A stretch of DNA of 22,115 nucleotides from positions 1 through 22,115 of the forward strand of contig QENJ01000045.1 of NCBI GenBank assembly GCA_013374505.1, read 5' to 3'. How positions within the stretch are numbered: the first letter of the stretch is position 1; each line of letters opens with the position of its first letter. The stretch is from Candidatus Methanophagaceae archaeon. Lineage in GTDB: Archaea > Halobacteriota > Syntropharchaeia > Alkanophagales > Methanospirareceae. Below are positions 7,301 to 14,953 of the stretch, piece by piece. A model generated the notes under the pieces. That model ran no database searches, was not told the DNA's origin, and saw nothing but the letters and a program-made list of their open reading frames with translations. A program made the translations under genes and the position numbers.

Positions 7301-8613
7301 CTTGCCAAGAAATAAGTTGGCAATTTTATTAACTGAAAGTCTATATTATATCATCATGGATGATATAGAACAACATAAAAATTGGCTAAAAGTTTTGGCA
7401 CTAGCAGACGAATCGTTAAAACGTAAATTAGCTGCAGCTAAAGCACTTGACTTAGGCTGGGGAAGAATCTCAACTGTCGCAAGAATCAGCGGCATGTCCA
7501 TTACGACAATAAGGAAAGGGATACAGACAGGAACTTGAGAATTTGGAGAATTTGGGACAAACAAAAAGAATTCGAAAATCAGGCGGTGGTCGAAAGAAGA
7601 TTGAGATCAAAAATCCCAAAATTGTGGCAGATATTGAGGCTATTATGGACGAGAATACCCGAGGCGACCCAATGATTTTTTTTAAAATGGACGAATAAAT
7701 CGACATACACGATAGCAGAAGAATTGAATCTTCGTAGATACAAAATCAGTGCGGAAACCGTTAGACTGCTTTTAAAAGAACGGGATTACGCCCTTCAAGC
7801 CAATGTGAAGACCAAGGAAGGTGGTTCGGTACCAGAAAGAGATGCCCAGTTCCGATACATAAATAATCAAGTGAAAAAATTCGTTGTGCGAGGTGACCCT
7901 GCTATATCTGTAGATACAAAGAAAAGAGAACTTGTTGGAAACTTTAAAAACTCTGGCAAAACATGGAGAAAGAAATAAGGAGAAGCAAAAGAAGTCAATA
8001 CTTATGACTTTCTCTCACTGGCAATTGGGGTAGGAATCCCCTATGGGGCCTATGACATTTATAGAAACGAAGGATTTGTGAATGTTGGCATTAGCCGTGA
8101 TACTTCTGAATTTGCGGTCGAAAGCATCCGGCAATGGTGGCATATATTGGGAAAAAACACTATCAGGACGCTAAAGGGTTTTTGATCTGTGCAGATGGTG
8201 GTGGAAGTAATGGAAGTCGTAGGAGCGGCTGGAAATTCTTTTTACAGGAATTGGCAGATCAAATAGAGATACCAATATCTGTTTGTCATTTTCCACCTGG
8301 GACAAGTAAATGGAACAAGATAGAGCATCGTATGTTCTCGTTCATAAGCATGAATTGGAAAGGAGAGCCACTTGTTACTTATGAAACAATTATCAAACTT
8401 ATTAGCGCAACTACGACAAAGAAAGGTCTCAAAGTGGGTGCCCGTCTTGATAAGAGAAACTATGAAGGTGGGATAGCGTTCTCTGGCGATGATATGGCAA
8501 AACTGAATATAAAAACGCATACGCTACATCCTAAATGGAATTATTCTATTCTACCGCGAAAGGATTTTGAATTTGAAGATATTTAAAAATTCGATAGGTT
8601 ATTTTCTGGCAAG
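7301..8613 (+). mobile_element. ISAzo13-family insertion sequence, disrupted
   Basis: The ends form an imperfect terminal inverted repeat. CTTGCCAAGAAATAA (7301-7315) matches the reverse complement of 8599-8613 at 13 of 15 positions. The single gene between them is a broken transposase. No clear target-site duplication is visible: the flanks are unrelated, with an IS1182 remnant on the left and a PIN fragment on the right, so rearrangement followed insertion. Within the left end, TTGCCAA and TTGGCAA (7302-7308 and 7317-7323) also form a small hairpin. Confidence 0.65.
7356..8586 (+). pseudogene. ISAzo13-family transposase, several disruptions
   Basis: Joined frames give about 400 residues, the normal length. 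The N-terminus has a helix-turn-helix (LGWGRISTVARISGMSITTI). The DDE block follows: ISVDTKKRELVG (first Asp), LICADGGGSNGS (second Asp) and CHFPPGTSKWNKIEHR (catalytic Glu). Breaks are a frameshift near 7530, a frameshift at an 8-T run near 7680, an in-frame TAA at 7976-7978 after WRKK, and a frameshift at an A-run near 8150. All catalytic residues remain, so decay is recent or some indels are sequence errors. This is the family described by Pfam as the Rhodopirellula-type DDE transposase. Confidence 0.85.
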
Positions 8614-8733
8614 CCCTTAGCAGTTGCAGAACAACACCATTGCGCAAGATTCGTTACATGGAATACAAAGCAGTTCGTCAATCGCACTTACCTGAGCGTT
8701 CAAACACCAAAAGAACTCTTAGACTTGAGATAA
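8614..8733 (+). pseudogene. C-terminal fragment of a PIN-domain gene
   Basis: Directly after the insertion-sequence end, an open frame reads LAVAEQHHCARFVTWNTKQF, then VNRTYLSVQTPKELL and a stop. The hydrophobic start, the W-N-T-K-x-F turn and the late T-P-x-E-L-L match the last third of PIN-domain proteins (the usual form is TxDxxF; the Asp is Asn here). The first two thirds are missing and are not found left of the IS. Confidence 0.5.
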
Positions 8734-8873
8734 TAAGAAGACTTTAAGACATTACAATTTCGAGGTATAGTCCCATTATTTTTGACTACATAAAGACCTT
8801 GCTGTTTCCGCATCATCCTGCTACGTTTCATCCTTCTCACCATCCAAACATTTTAGCCGCCATGCCCTTTACC

Positions 8874-9267
8874 TTACCTCCACAGGTAATCTGCCACAGA
8901 AAGCCGCTTCAGGCGTTTGAAGATACCACTTCGTATCCAGCGCTCATGGGATTGCACCGTGTTGTACCATTCGATGAACGCATTCCGGCTCTCAAAATCA
9001 CCTCTATACCTGTTGTAGCAGTCGAAGAACTTCTCTATCTTCCCTGCCGTTTGTCTGTGACTGCTCTCTTTCGTTCACACTCAATCCTTCTCCTTTCGGT
9101 CGTCCACGCTTTTTAGATGGATATATTCGTGATAGGTGAGTCTGTACGCTCATACTCGTGGAGATACGGACCAGCATCTCAAGTACGATACTCCGTGTAC
9201 TCGGTTTAACCCGAGTTCCTTTATATCTCACTTCTCTTTTTTTGATCACTTCATGAATTCTCAGCAC
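8874..9267 (-). pseudogene. Integrase-type (rve) transposase remnant, internally deleted
   Basis: On the minus strand, an N-terminal piece (9267 to about 9060) reads HEVIKKREVRYKGTR and ends in a basic KKRGRPKGEG linker. A piece in another frame then reads KIEKFFDCYNRYRGDF, followed by AFIEWYNTVQSHERW and VADYLWR, then stop. That second part is the end of an integrase core, where W-Y-N and H precede a terminal F/LW. The central Asp-Asp part is missing. IS481 or a related group is plausible; the exact family cannot be decided. Confidence 0.6.
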
Positions 9268-9333
9268 TATTCTCGATTACACTATCCTGTACTATATAGT
9301 GCACAAAAATAGCTTCTAAGAGGAATACTTAAA

Positions 9334-9954
9334 CTAAACTATAAACAGTTTATATTTCGTATTTTCACCCATTATCTCCTCTTCGATTCGCCTTGCAATT
9401 ATCTTTTCTGGATGATGAAGCCCTTTAACCCTTTTTGTGAGGTCTTCAAAATCGGAAAAAGGTCCTTTCTTCCGCTCATCCAGTATCGCCCACATCAATT
9501 TCTTCCCTATTCCGGGAAATAAATCGAGTGTATGCAGCCTCGTGGTGATCGGTTTTGCGTTATTGAATGCCGATATAAACCGTTTTTCGTCCGCTTTCAC
9601 CATCTTTTCAAGTACATAACTGAGTTCCATCGTTGCTGTTGGCGTTAATTCATTATATCTCAACTTCTTGACCACATGGTCTATTACGTCCCGCTCGCCG
9701 TCACCTATATACACTCGGTCGTATATCACTGGTATTTTATCCTTTTTCGGCGAAAGTTCCATTAATACGAACTTATGCTCGCCAATCGCATGGATAAGAG
9801 GTTTCTTTTGATATACCGGCCGGGAATCATCGGGGTGCCCGTAAGGTAAATAATCAAGAACAAGAGCAGACGTCTCCCGATTCTTTTCTATGTCTCCGCC
9901 ACTGCGCCTTTCCCTACCTACCCTGCCCCTTTTTCCGTACCCCTGATCTCTCAT
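9334..9954 (-). CDS. DUF655 family protein (putative RNA-binding)
   Basis: A 206-residue protein. The N-terminus is basic and Gly/Arg-rich. The body carries the DUF655 hallmarks: an OB-like first half with LDYLPYGHP (about 34-42) and a helix-hairpin-helix segment LDLFPGIGKKLMWAILDER (about 143-161) followed by GPFSDFEDL. DUF655 genes are usually linked to rpl21e, rpoF and a dimethyladenosine transferase gene in archaea, which suggests a role in RNA processing or translation. Here it follows rpo4 after 38 bp. GGGAGA is 9 nt before the ATG. The rest of the usual cluster is not on the left side, where only mobile-element debris occurs. Confidence 0.9.
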   Translation of the reverse strand: MRDQGYGKRGRVGRERRSGGDIEKNRETSALVLDYLPYGHPDDSRPVYQKKPLIHAIGEHKFVLMELSPKKDKIPVIYDRVYIGDGERDVIDHVVKKLRYNELTPTATMELSYVLEKMVKADEKRFISAFNNAKPITTRLHTLDLFPGIGKKLMWAILDERKKGPFSDFEDLTKRVKGLHHPEKIIARRIEEEIMGENTKYKLFIV

Positions 9955-9992
9955 TCCCTATTCTCCCTAAATATGTACCACTTCTGATTTAA

Positions 9993-10367
9993 TCATTCAT
10001 ATTCCGCAATGCAATCGAGTATTGCGTCTACATTGGCCTCGGTAAGCGTGAATCGCTCCTTTGCATAGATTGCTCTCACCTCATTCTTGCTCTTTGGTAG
10101 CAAATCGGCAATCCTAACCGCTATTTCCTCTTTCATCTTCTCTAACTGCAAAAGAGCGGTTATAAGAGCCCGAGACTTTTCCGAGTCCAGATTAGTGAAC
10201 TTTGTGGTATGCTCAAATGCTTTTCTGCGCTCATACCTTATCTCTTCTTCCTCTTCTTCCACATCGCCTTCGTGCACTTTCTTCACTTCATCACGCGTTA
10301 TCTTCAACATTTCGTTAGCCTCTGGAAGCGTCAAAATTGTTTCATTTAGTATCTCCTTTACGATCAT
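9993..10367 (-). CDS. rpo4: DNA-directed RNA polymerase subunit Rpo4 (RpoF)
   Basis: A 124-residue protein of the Rpo4/RPB4 family, which pairs with Rpo7 to form the stalk of archaeal RNA polymerase. It begins IVKEILNETILTLPEANEML, typical of archaeal RpoF. An acidic EEEEEE run near residues 38-43 is followed by KAFEHTTKFTNLDSEKSRAL and the C-terminal HRDC-like helices ending in the LLPKSKNEVRAIYAKE..FTL segment. Length is normal. In many euryarchaea rpl21e lies directly upstream; here ahcY lies upstream on the other strand, so rpo4 starts its own transcript with DUF655 as second gene. Confidence 0.93.
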   Translation of the reverse strand: MIVKEILNETILTLPEANEMLKITRDEVKKVHEGDVEEEEEEIRYERRKAFEHTTKFTNLDSEKSRALITALLQLEKMKEEIAVRIADLLPKSKNEVRAIYAKERFTLTEANVDAILDCIAEYE

Positions 10368-10417
10368 CTTGCCCTTTACCTTTTACCCCTATGTCCCGGT
10401 ATAATCTATAATAAAAT

Positions 10418-10432
10418 AAAAAGGTTTATCAT
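10418..10432 (+). promoter_or_regulatory. BRE/TATA promoter of ahcY
   Basis: A-rich AAAAAGG followed by TTTATCAT lies 44 nt before the ahcY ATG; a start about 25 nt downstream leaves a leader of roughly 20 nt that contains SD AGGATG (10465-10470). AT-rich sequence at about 10400-10420 read the other way may serve rpo4. Confidence 0.5.
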
Positions 10433-10475
10433 ACTGTGAATTCAACATTTCAGCAAGCATAAACAGGATGATTCA

Positions 10476-11726
10476 ATGAAAGATTATATGGTAAAGGATA
10501 TAAACCTTGCAGAAGGTGGAGCGAAGAGAATAGAGTGGGCTGGCGGTAGAATGCCCGTTTTGAGTGAAATAAGGGACCGATATGAACGTGAGAAACCATT
10601 GGAAAACGTAAATGTAGTGGCATGTTTGCATGTCACGGTGGAAACGGCGAATCTCATCTTGGCGTTGAGAGCAGGCGGCGCGGAGATTGCGCTTACGGCT
10701 GCTAATCCGCTCTCTACACAGGATGACGTAGCGGCGGCACTGGCTTCTGCAGGCATAAAGACCTACGCATTTCGGGGTGAGAGCGATGAAGAGTATTATA
10801 AATACTTGAATGAAGCGCTCGAGATAAATCCGGATGTTCTACTTGATGACGGCGGCGATACAATTACTGCAGTTCATGCAGCCGAAAAGACGCAGAAGAT
10901 AAAAGGCGCCTGCGAAGAGACGACTACGGGTGTGATAAGACATCGTGCGAGAGCTAAAGAGAACAAGCTGGCATTCCCGCTAATTGCGGTTAACGATGCC
11001 GAGACGAAGATGATGTTTGATAACCGGTACGGAACAGGACAATCAACGATACACGGGGTAATGAATGCGACAAATATACTGCTTGCCGGCAAAGTGGTCG
11101 TGGTGGCAGGTTATGGCTGGTGTGGACGTGGAGTAGCGTTACGAGCGAAGGGACTTGGCTCAAACGTGGTGGTAGTAGAGATAAATCCACGTAAAGCACT
11201 GGAAGCGGTTATGGATGGATACAGGGTGATGCCGATGTTGGAAGCGGCAAAGATAGGCGACCTCTTTATCACCGCCACGGGCGATACTTCGGTTATAAGG
11301 GGCGAGCATATCGCGTTAATGCAAGAAGGCGCTATTCTTGCTAATACTGGTCATTTCAATGTCGAGATAAAAGTAAACGATCTGGAGGAGCTGGCGGTAG
11401 AGAAGAAAGAGATAAAAGAGAACGTAGTCGAGTACAGGATGAAAGATGGCAGGAAGTTATATCTGCTTTCTGAAGGCCGAATCGTGAATCTCGCGGCGGC
11501 ATATGGACACCCACCAGAGGTAATGGACATGAGCTTCGCAAACCAGGCTTTATGCGTACGATATATCGTAGAGCATTACGAAGAGTTGCGTAACGAGGTC
11601 TATCCCGTGCCAAAGAATATAGACGAGGAAGTGGCACGATTGAAGCTGAAATCTTTGGGTGTTGAGGTAGAAGTGCTGACTGAAGAGCAGCAGAAATATC
11701 TTAGCTCCTGGGACTTGGGTACGTGA
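10476..11726 (+). CDS. ahcY: Adenosylhomocysteinase (or S-inosylhomocysteinase)
   Basis: A 416-residue enzyme of the SAH hydrolase family that removes S-adenosylhomocysteine, the by-product of methyltransferases. Substrate-site motifs are LHVTVET (51-57), DDGGD (124-128), EETTTG (147-152) and NDAETK with FDN (K178, D182, N183). The NAD-binding loop is GYGWCGRG (212-219), and TATGDTSVI and NTGHFN follow in order. The C-terminus lacks the Lys-Tyr extension of bacterial and eukaryotic enzymes, as usual in archaea. SD AGGATG is 5 nt before the ATG. In some methanogens the family member acts on S-inosylhomocysteine, and sequence alone does not settle the substrate. It is divergently oriented to rpo4. 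Confidence 0.93.
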   Translation: MKDYMVKDINLAEGGAKRIEWAGGRMPVLSEIRDRYEREKPLENVNVVACLHVTVETANLILALRAGGAEIALTAANPLSTQDDVAAALASAGIKTYAFRGESDEEYYKYLNEALEINPDVLLDDGGDTITAVHAAEKTQKIKGACEETTTGVIRHRARAKENKLAFPLIAVNDAETKMMFDNRYGTGQSTIHGVMNATNILLAGKVVVVAGYGWCGRGVALRAKGLGSNVVVVEINPRKALEAVMDGYRVMPMLEAAKIGDLFITATGDTSVIRGEHIALMQEGAILANTGHFNVEIKVNDLEELAVEKKEIKENVVEYRMKDGRKLYLLSEGRIVNLAAAYGHPPEVMDMSFANQALCVRYIVEHYEELRNEVYPVPKNIDEEVARLKLKSLGVEVEVLTEEQQKYLSSWDLGT

Positions 11727-11754
11727 ACAGAACCTTTTTGCGTAAATAAGTAGT

Positions 11755-11800
11755 GACGCAGATTAACGCAGAAGAACTCAAATCTGTGTGAATCTGCGTC
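11755..11800. repeat. Hairpin-forming inverted repeat downstream of ahcY
   Basis: GACGCAGATT (11755-11764) and AATCTGCGTC (11791-11800) are perfect 10-bp inverted arms, with further CAGA/TCTG words in the 26-nt loop. It lies about 28 nt after the ahcY stop and between convergent genes. It may be a transcript-end hairpin or a dispersed palindromic repeat; a related string (AGATTACACAGATTTTCACA) occurs at about 17033-17052. Confidence 0.6.
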
Positions 11801-11931
11801 TTATAGAGGTAGAAGTTATACATTAGATACAATGAAAAGAGGAAAGTAGGCGTTATGCCAAACTATGCGTTCTTGCATGACATTGTAATCTGCATACGGC
11901 AAGAACGGTGATGCTGCAAACCGACACAAAA

Positions 11932-12405
11932 TCAAAACGGATGCTTAACACTGGTCCGCTTAAATTGTCCATTACTAAACATCACCAGATAATCCATGAT
12001 TCCACATGCTTCGGACAGTTGTTTTGCAATGGATTCCACGGATTCGCGACTGTACCCATGAATCACAGTAAACAAATTATGTTCCCATTTTCCGGGGATA
12101 GTTACTCGGCCATAGGAATGCGTTACCTCGGTATATGAAGAGAGCAGAGTTCCAACGCTTTCTAACTGCTCTTCGGGGACTTTCCATGCCACTACCGCGT
12201 TTGCAACAATACCTACCTTTCGCTGATTTACCGAAATTCCCAACCGTTTGATGACGCCAATGCTTCGCAGCCTCTTCAGCCTTCTTATTACCTCATCACG
12301 ACTTATCCCTACTTGCTTTGCAAGCTCCTCGAAGGGTTCCTCTACCAACGGTATGCCCTCTTGCGTGATGTTCAGAATAGCCTGGTCTATTTCATCTTTA
12401 TCCAC
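11932..12405 (-). CDS. Siroheme decarboxylase subunit (AhbA/AhbB family)
   Basis: An Lrp/AsnC-fold protein, one half of the heterodimer that converts siroheme to 12,18-didecarboxysiroheme in the alternative heme pathway. A winged-helix half (EEPFEELAKQVGISRDEVIR to GVIKRLGISVN) is followed by the ferredoxin-like half, with VTHSYGRVTIPGKWEHNLFT and then VIHG. This His/Tyr-rich block is typical of siroheme decarboxylases and NirD/L/G/H proteins rather than true regulators. I chose GTG 12405 as the start: AAGGAGGTGA lies 6 nt upstream, whereas the GTG at 12414 sits inside that Shine-Dalgarno. The gene overlaps the preceding subunit gene by 8 nt, so they are co-translated. The alpha/beta assignment between the two is not certain. 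Confidence 0.85.
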   Translation of the reverse strand: MDKDEIDQAILNITQEGIPLVEEPFEELAKQVGISRDEVIRRLKRLRSIGVIKRLGISVNQRKVGIVANAVVAWKVPEEQLESVGTLLSSYTEVTHSYGRVTIPGKWEHNLFTVIHGYSRESVESIAKQLSEACGIMDYLVMFSNGQFKRTSVKHPF

Positions 12406-12910
12406 GGGTTTCACCTCCTTCTACTTCTGTATCTGTGAACTTAAACCGGACATCAATCTTGAATACGTGAGTGGTACGGAGGTCTAAAGTATCAGAATCC
12501 GGTATGCCAGTTTTTCTCTTTATTTCTTCCACCGTCTCTTCTAAGTCTTTACCGCCACAGGTCGTAACTGTGAACCAGAGATTATAATCATGCTCACGGC
12601 GGTAGTTATGTGTCACGCTCATGTATTCATTAACCACGCGGACGACATGGTCCATTTTGTCTTCCGGCACTTTCATTGCCATCAATGTAGATGAACAAGA
12701 CCCGAGTTTTTGTGCATCGAGAATGGTACGGAGTTTCCGGATGACGCCATCAGAGGAAAGCTTTTTTACACGGGCTAACACCTCTTCTTCACTGAGTCCC
12801 AGCTTTTTTCCAAGTACCGCCCACGGGCGTTCTTCCACCGGGAACTCATCTTGCATCATTTGTAACAGTTCTTTATCTTGCTTATCCAGCTTGACAGGTT
12901 CCATTTTCAT
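12398..12910 (-). CDS. Siroheme decarboxylase subunit (AhbA/AhbB family), partner of the overlapping gene
   Basis: A protein of about 170 residues with the same two-part layout: a winged helix (ERPWAVLGKKLGLSEEEVLA to GVIRKLRTILD) and the ferredoxin-like half with VTHNYRREHDYNLWFTVTT. In known siroheme decarboxylases one subunit has this HNY-R-EH-x-NLWF form and the other the W-x-NLF-x-x-HG form. The presence of both supports a heterodimer. A minus-strand TATA box at 12947-12938 places the transcription start near 12918, so ATG 12910 is the likely start; the GTG at 12922 would lie upstream of the transcript. The C-terminus is acidic. Loss of Lrp-type regulatory function is expected from the family. 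Confidence 0.85.
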   Translation of the reverse strand: MKMEPVKLDKQDKELLQMMQDEFPVEERPWAVLGKKLGLSEEEVLARVKKLSSDGVIRKLRTILDAQKLGSCSSTLMAMKVPEDKMDHVVRVVNEYMSVTHNYRREHDYNLWFTVTTCGGKDLEETVEEIKRKTGIPDSDTLDLRTTHVFKIDVRFKFTDTEVEGGETRG

Positions 12911-12937
12911 CTTTCTTATCACTACTAATCCTAAGGA

Positions 12938-12947
12938 CTATATATAA
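12938..12947 (-). promoter_or_regulatory. TATA box of the siroheme decarboxylase genes
   Basis: TTATATATAG on the minus strand is about 25 nt from the inferred transcription start (about 12918), only a few nt before the ATG at 12910, which gives a nearly leaderless first cistron. Confidence 0.55.
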
Positions 12948-13311
12948 CTGCTATTTTTATCGCTTTGCCCGCTCTTTTACTGCCCGTTTTTACAGCCTTT
13001 GATATAGCCCTCACTTTGCATGCCCAATAAGGTTTCCATATTGGGTTACATATAGGTTGGGTTTTGTAGTATAAAAAGCTTTTCGTTGTTTGTAGTTGGA
13101 TTCAATACAAAAATAAAAAACGCACGTCATGGACGAGACACCACAACTATTTAATATCTTGTGCTCAATATATCGATTTTTTTTTGATGATAGATGTAAA
13201 CGAATTTAAAGGAATCTATAACTATTTTTCACAACTGTTGACTTGTAGTTTGCATTCACGAACGCACGATTTTGTAGGAATATGTATTTAGAGCTATTCC
13301 GGATTTAGTGC
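12948..13311. other. Intergenic stretch between heme genes
   Basis: No gene is recognisable. CCCAATA (13023-13029) and TATTGGG (13039-13045) form a 7-bp hairpin with a 9-nt loop. Several A/T runs follow, including an 8-T run or longer near 13178-13186. In minus-strand direction this is the region downstream of the radical SAM gene. Confidence 0.4.
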
Positions 13312-14436
13312 TTATAATATAGTATTCGCATCACCCTGCGGTATGTAGGGGCACCAGGGCTCCTCGGCTAAATAATCGCCTTTTAAATCTTCGGGTTCGT
13401 GTAGGCCGCCACAAAAATCCATGAAGCTCGTTAAGCCATATGCACGTGCACGGCACCCCCCACAGATAGTGCGGTATTCACATATGCCGCATTTACCGCC
13501 CAAATTGTCAGGATCACGAAACGCTTTTAGCACGGGCGATTGAAACCATATATCTTTAAAGTGCGTTTCGCGAACGTTCCCGAGTTTTATGGGTAGATAC
13601 GGGCAGGGCGTGACTTCGCCCGTTGGATATACACGGCAATACGCCAGACCTGCGATGCAGCCACGGCTCCACCGTTCCAGATTCAAGCCCATTTGCGATG
13701 CAATACGCATAAATTGAGGCGCGCAAACCGGGCGAACATCAAGGTTATACTGTGCTTTTGCTACTTTATCAAGTACATCCGTAATCATCCGCTCGTACAT
13801 ATCCGCGGATATATCCTCTATCTCTACACCTCTACCCGTGGGCACGAGGAAGAAGAGGTGAAACGCTTTTGCGCCTTCGCGCTCGGCTAACGCCATTATG
13901 TCATCAATCTCATCGTAGTTCTGCTGCGTCACTGTAGTATTTACCTGAACGTCTATACCCTGGCTTACACATGCGGCAATCCCGTTCATCGCATCACGCC
14001 AAGCACCTTCCACGCCACGGAACGCATCATGCCGCTCGGGGCTACTCGAATCGAGACTGATAGCGACTGCTTTTACGCCATGAGCCTTCAGGTCGCTCGC
14101 AACGGAATCGGTTATGAGTGTACCGTTAGTGCCCATCGCTACGGTCAAGCCTTTTTTCGTAGCGTAACTGGCGAGTTCGTAGACGTCGTCACGAAGCAGA
14201 GGTTCACCACCACTTAATATGAGTATTGGTTTGCTTACTTCCGCAATCTGGTCTATAAGCATCTGCCCTTCTTCGGTACTTAACTCATTGCGCGCCGCTC
14301 CTTCACTTGCATCTATGTAACAATGCGGGCAGCGCAAGTTACAACGAAAGGTCATGTTCCAGGATATAAGCCGTGGAATGAACCGTTTTGGGCTAGTTCC
14401 AGAGTCACGCACGCTATAAGTATGATTTCCACTCAT
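13312..14436 (-). CDS. SPASM radical SAM heme-biosynthesis protein, AhbD-like (possibly AhbC)
   Basis: A 374-residue radical SAM enzyme. C32, C36 and C39 (CNLRCPHC) bind the SAM-cleaving 4Fe-4S cluster, and SGGEP is at 75-79. The C-terminal SPASM/twitch part has Cys at 260, 267, 278, 316, 319, 325, 328 and 362, with CGICEYRTICGGCRARAYG and GDYLAEEPWC. This block is characteristic of the AhbC/AhbD/NirJ group, which deacetylates didecarboxysiroheme (AhbC) or decarboxylates Fe-coproporphyrin to heme b (AhbD). The direct entry into the first Cys motif, without the long N-terminus I associate with AhbC, favours AhbD. Residues 336-351 look like an insertion into the SPASM motif and add Cys342. The ATG lies about 26 nt from a TATA box, so the mRNA is probably leaderless. 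Confidence 0.8.
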   Translation of the reverse strand: MSGNHTYSVRDSGTSPKRFIPRLISWNMTFRCNLRCPHCYIDASEGAARNELSTEEGQMLIDQIAEVSKPILILSGGEPLLRDDVYELASYATKKGLTVAMGTNGTLITDSVASDLKAHGVKAVAISLDSSSPERHDAFRGVEGAWRDAMNGIAACVSQGIDVQVNTTVTQQNYDEIDDIMALAEREGAKAFHLFFLVPTGRGVEIEDISADMYERMITDVLDKVAKAQYNLDVRPVCAPQFMRIASQMGLNLERWSRGCIAGLAYCRVYPTGEVTPCPYLPIKLGNVRETHFKDIWFQSPVLKAFRDPDNLGGKCGICEYRTICGGCRARAYGLTSFMDFCGGLHEPEDLKGDYLAEEPWCPYIPQGDANTIL

Positions 14437-14457
14437 CTTTACTAATTGATTTGACTT

Positions 14458-14466
14458 ATTATAAAA
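14458..14466 (-). promoter_or_regulatory. TATA box of the radical SAM gene
   Basis: TTTTATAAT on the minus strand is centred about 26 nt from the ATG at 14436, the spacing expected for a leaderless archaeal transcript. Confidence 0.5.
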
Positions 14467-14678
14467 CGTGTTGCAGACGTCACTTTAAAGAATGTCATGT
14501 ACCAAAGAGCTGCGGGTTTGCAAACAATTTTTATTCCTCGCCCCTACGAGAAAGCGGTGAAAGGGAAAGAAACAAGAATTTGTACGCATTTTTAACAATG
14601 TTTCATACAAAAAGTGCATTTATAGCCCAAGCAGTATTTACACGGTCCTGTATATAGACACATTTAGTTTAGGATATT

Positions 14679-14723
14679 ACTAAATTTAGTTTTAGCTAGT
14701 TCGAAAAAATATTGTGATATTTT
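14679..14723. promoter_or_regulatory. Two adjacent palindromes between divergent heme and cytochrome genes
   Basis: ACTAAATTTAGT (14679-14690) is a perfect 12-bp palindrome. AAAATAT-TGTG-ATATTTT (14706-14723) is a perfect 7-bp inverted repeat with a 4-nt spacer. They lie about 90-135 nt upstream of the cytochrome TATA box and about 215-265 nt from the radical SAM one. The rest of 14467-14810 holds no gene I can see. These may be regulator sites, but AT-rich palindromes also arise by chance. Confidence 0.35.
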
Positions 14724-14805
14724 GTAACAAAAATACGAAACCACTATGAGTACTGGTTCATGATTCATAACCTTTTTCCATGGTTTAAACAAAACTTTAA
14801 AAAAC

Positions 14806-14821
14806 AGAAAAGTTTATATAC
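14806..14821 (+). promoter_or_regulatory. BRE/TATA promoter of the first cytochrome module
   Basis: AGAAAAG followed by TTTATATAC (TATA about 14813-14821) matches the archaeal consensus. A start near 14845 gives a leader of about 110 nt before the cytochrome ATG, long for an archaeal mRNA; it holds a short upstream ORF. Confidence 0.6.
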
Positions 14822-14869
14822 CCCTATAACCAATACATAAGTAACCCAAAAAGGTAACCATGTAAGGTG

Positions 14870-14935
14870 ATGAGGATGGAAGCCACGAAGGAGGGAGAGG
14901 ATGGTGACCTGCCTTGGGGACTCAAAAAAAAGTAG
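14870..14935 (+). CDS. Short upstream (leader) ORF
   Basis: A 21-codon frame (MRMEATKEGEDGDLPWGLKK plus one Lys) starts at an ATG preceded closely by AAGGTG. Its TAG (14933-14935) overlaps the Shine-Dalgarno of the cytochrome gene (GGAGGTGA, 14935-14942). Placement exactly between promoter and ribosome site suggests a translated leader that affects cytochrome translation. The second module (17609) lacks an equivalent. No family is recognised, and it could be chance. Confidence 0.35.
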   Translation: MRMEATKEGEDGDLPWGLKKK

Positions 14936-14953
14936 GAGGTGAAACGGAAAAAG

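Noticed and set aside
8799..9116. A 105-codon plus-strand ORF
   Set aside because: It is antisense to the integrase-type transposase remnant.
11932..12910. Two Lrp/AsnC transcription regulators
   Set aside because: The His/Tyr/Arg-rich NLWF and NLF-HG blocks, the tandem pairing and the radical SAM heme gene nearby fit siroheme decarboxylase subunits better.
14939..14953. GTG as the start of the first cytochrome gene (adds VKRKK)
   Set aside because: The GTG lies inside the Shine-Dalgarno GGAGGTGA; the paralogue at 17609 starts at the equivalent ATG.
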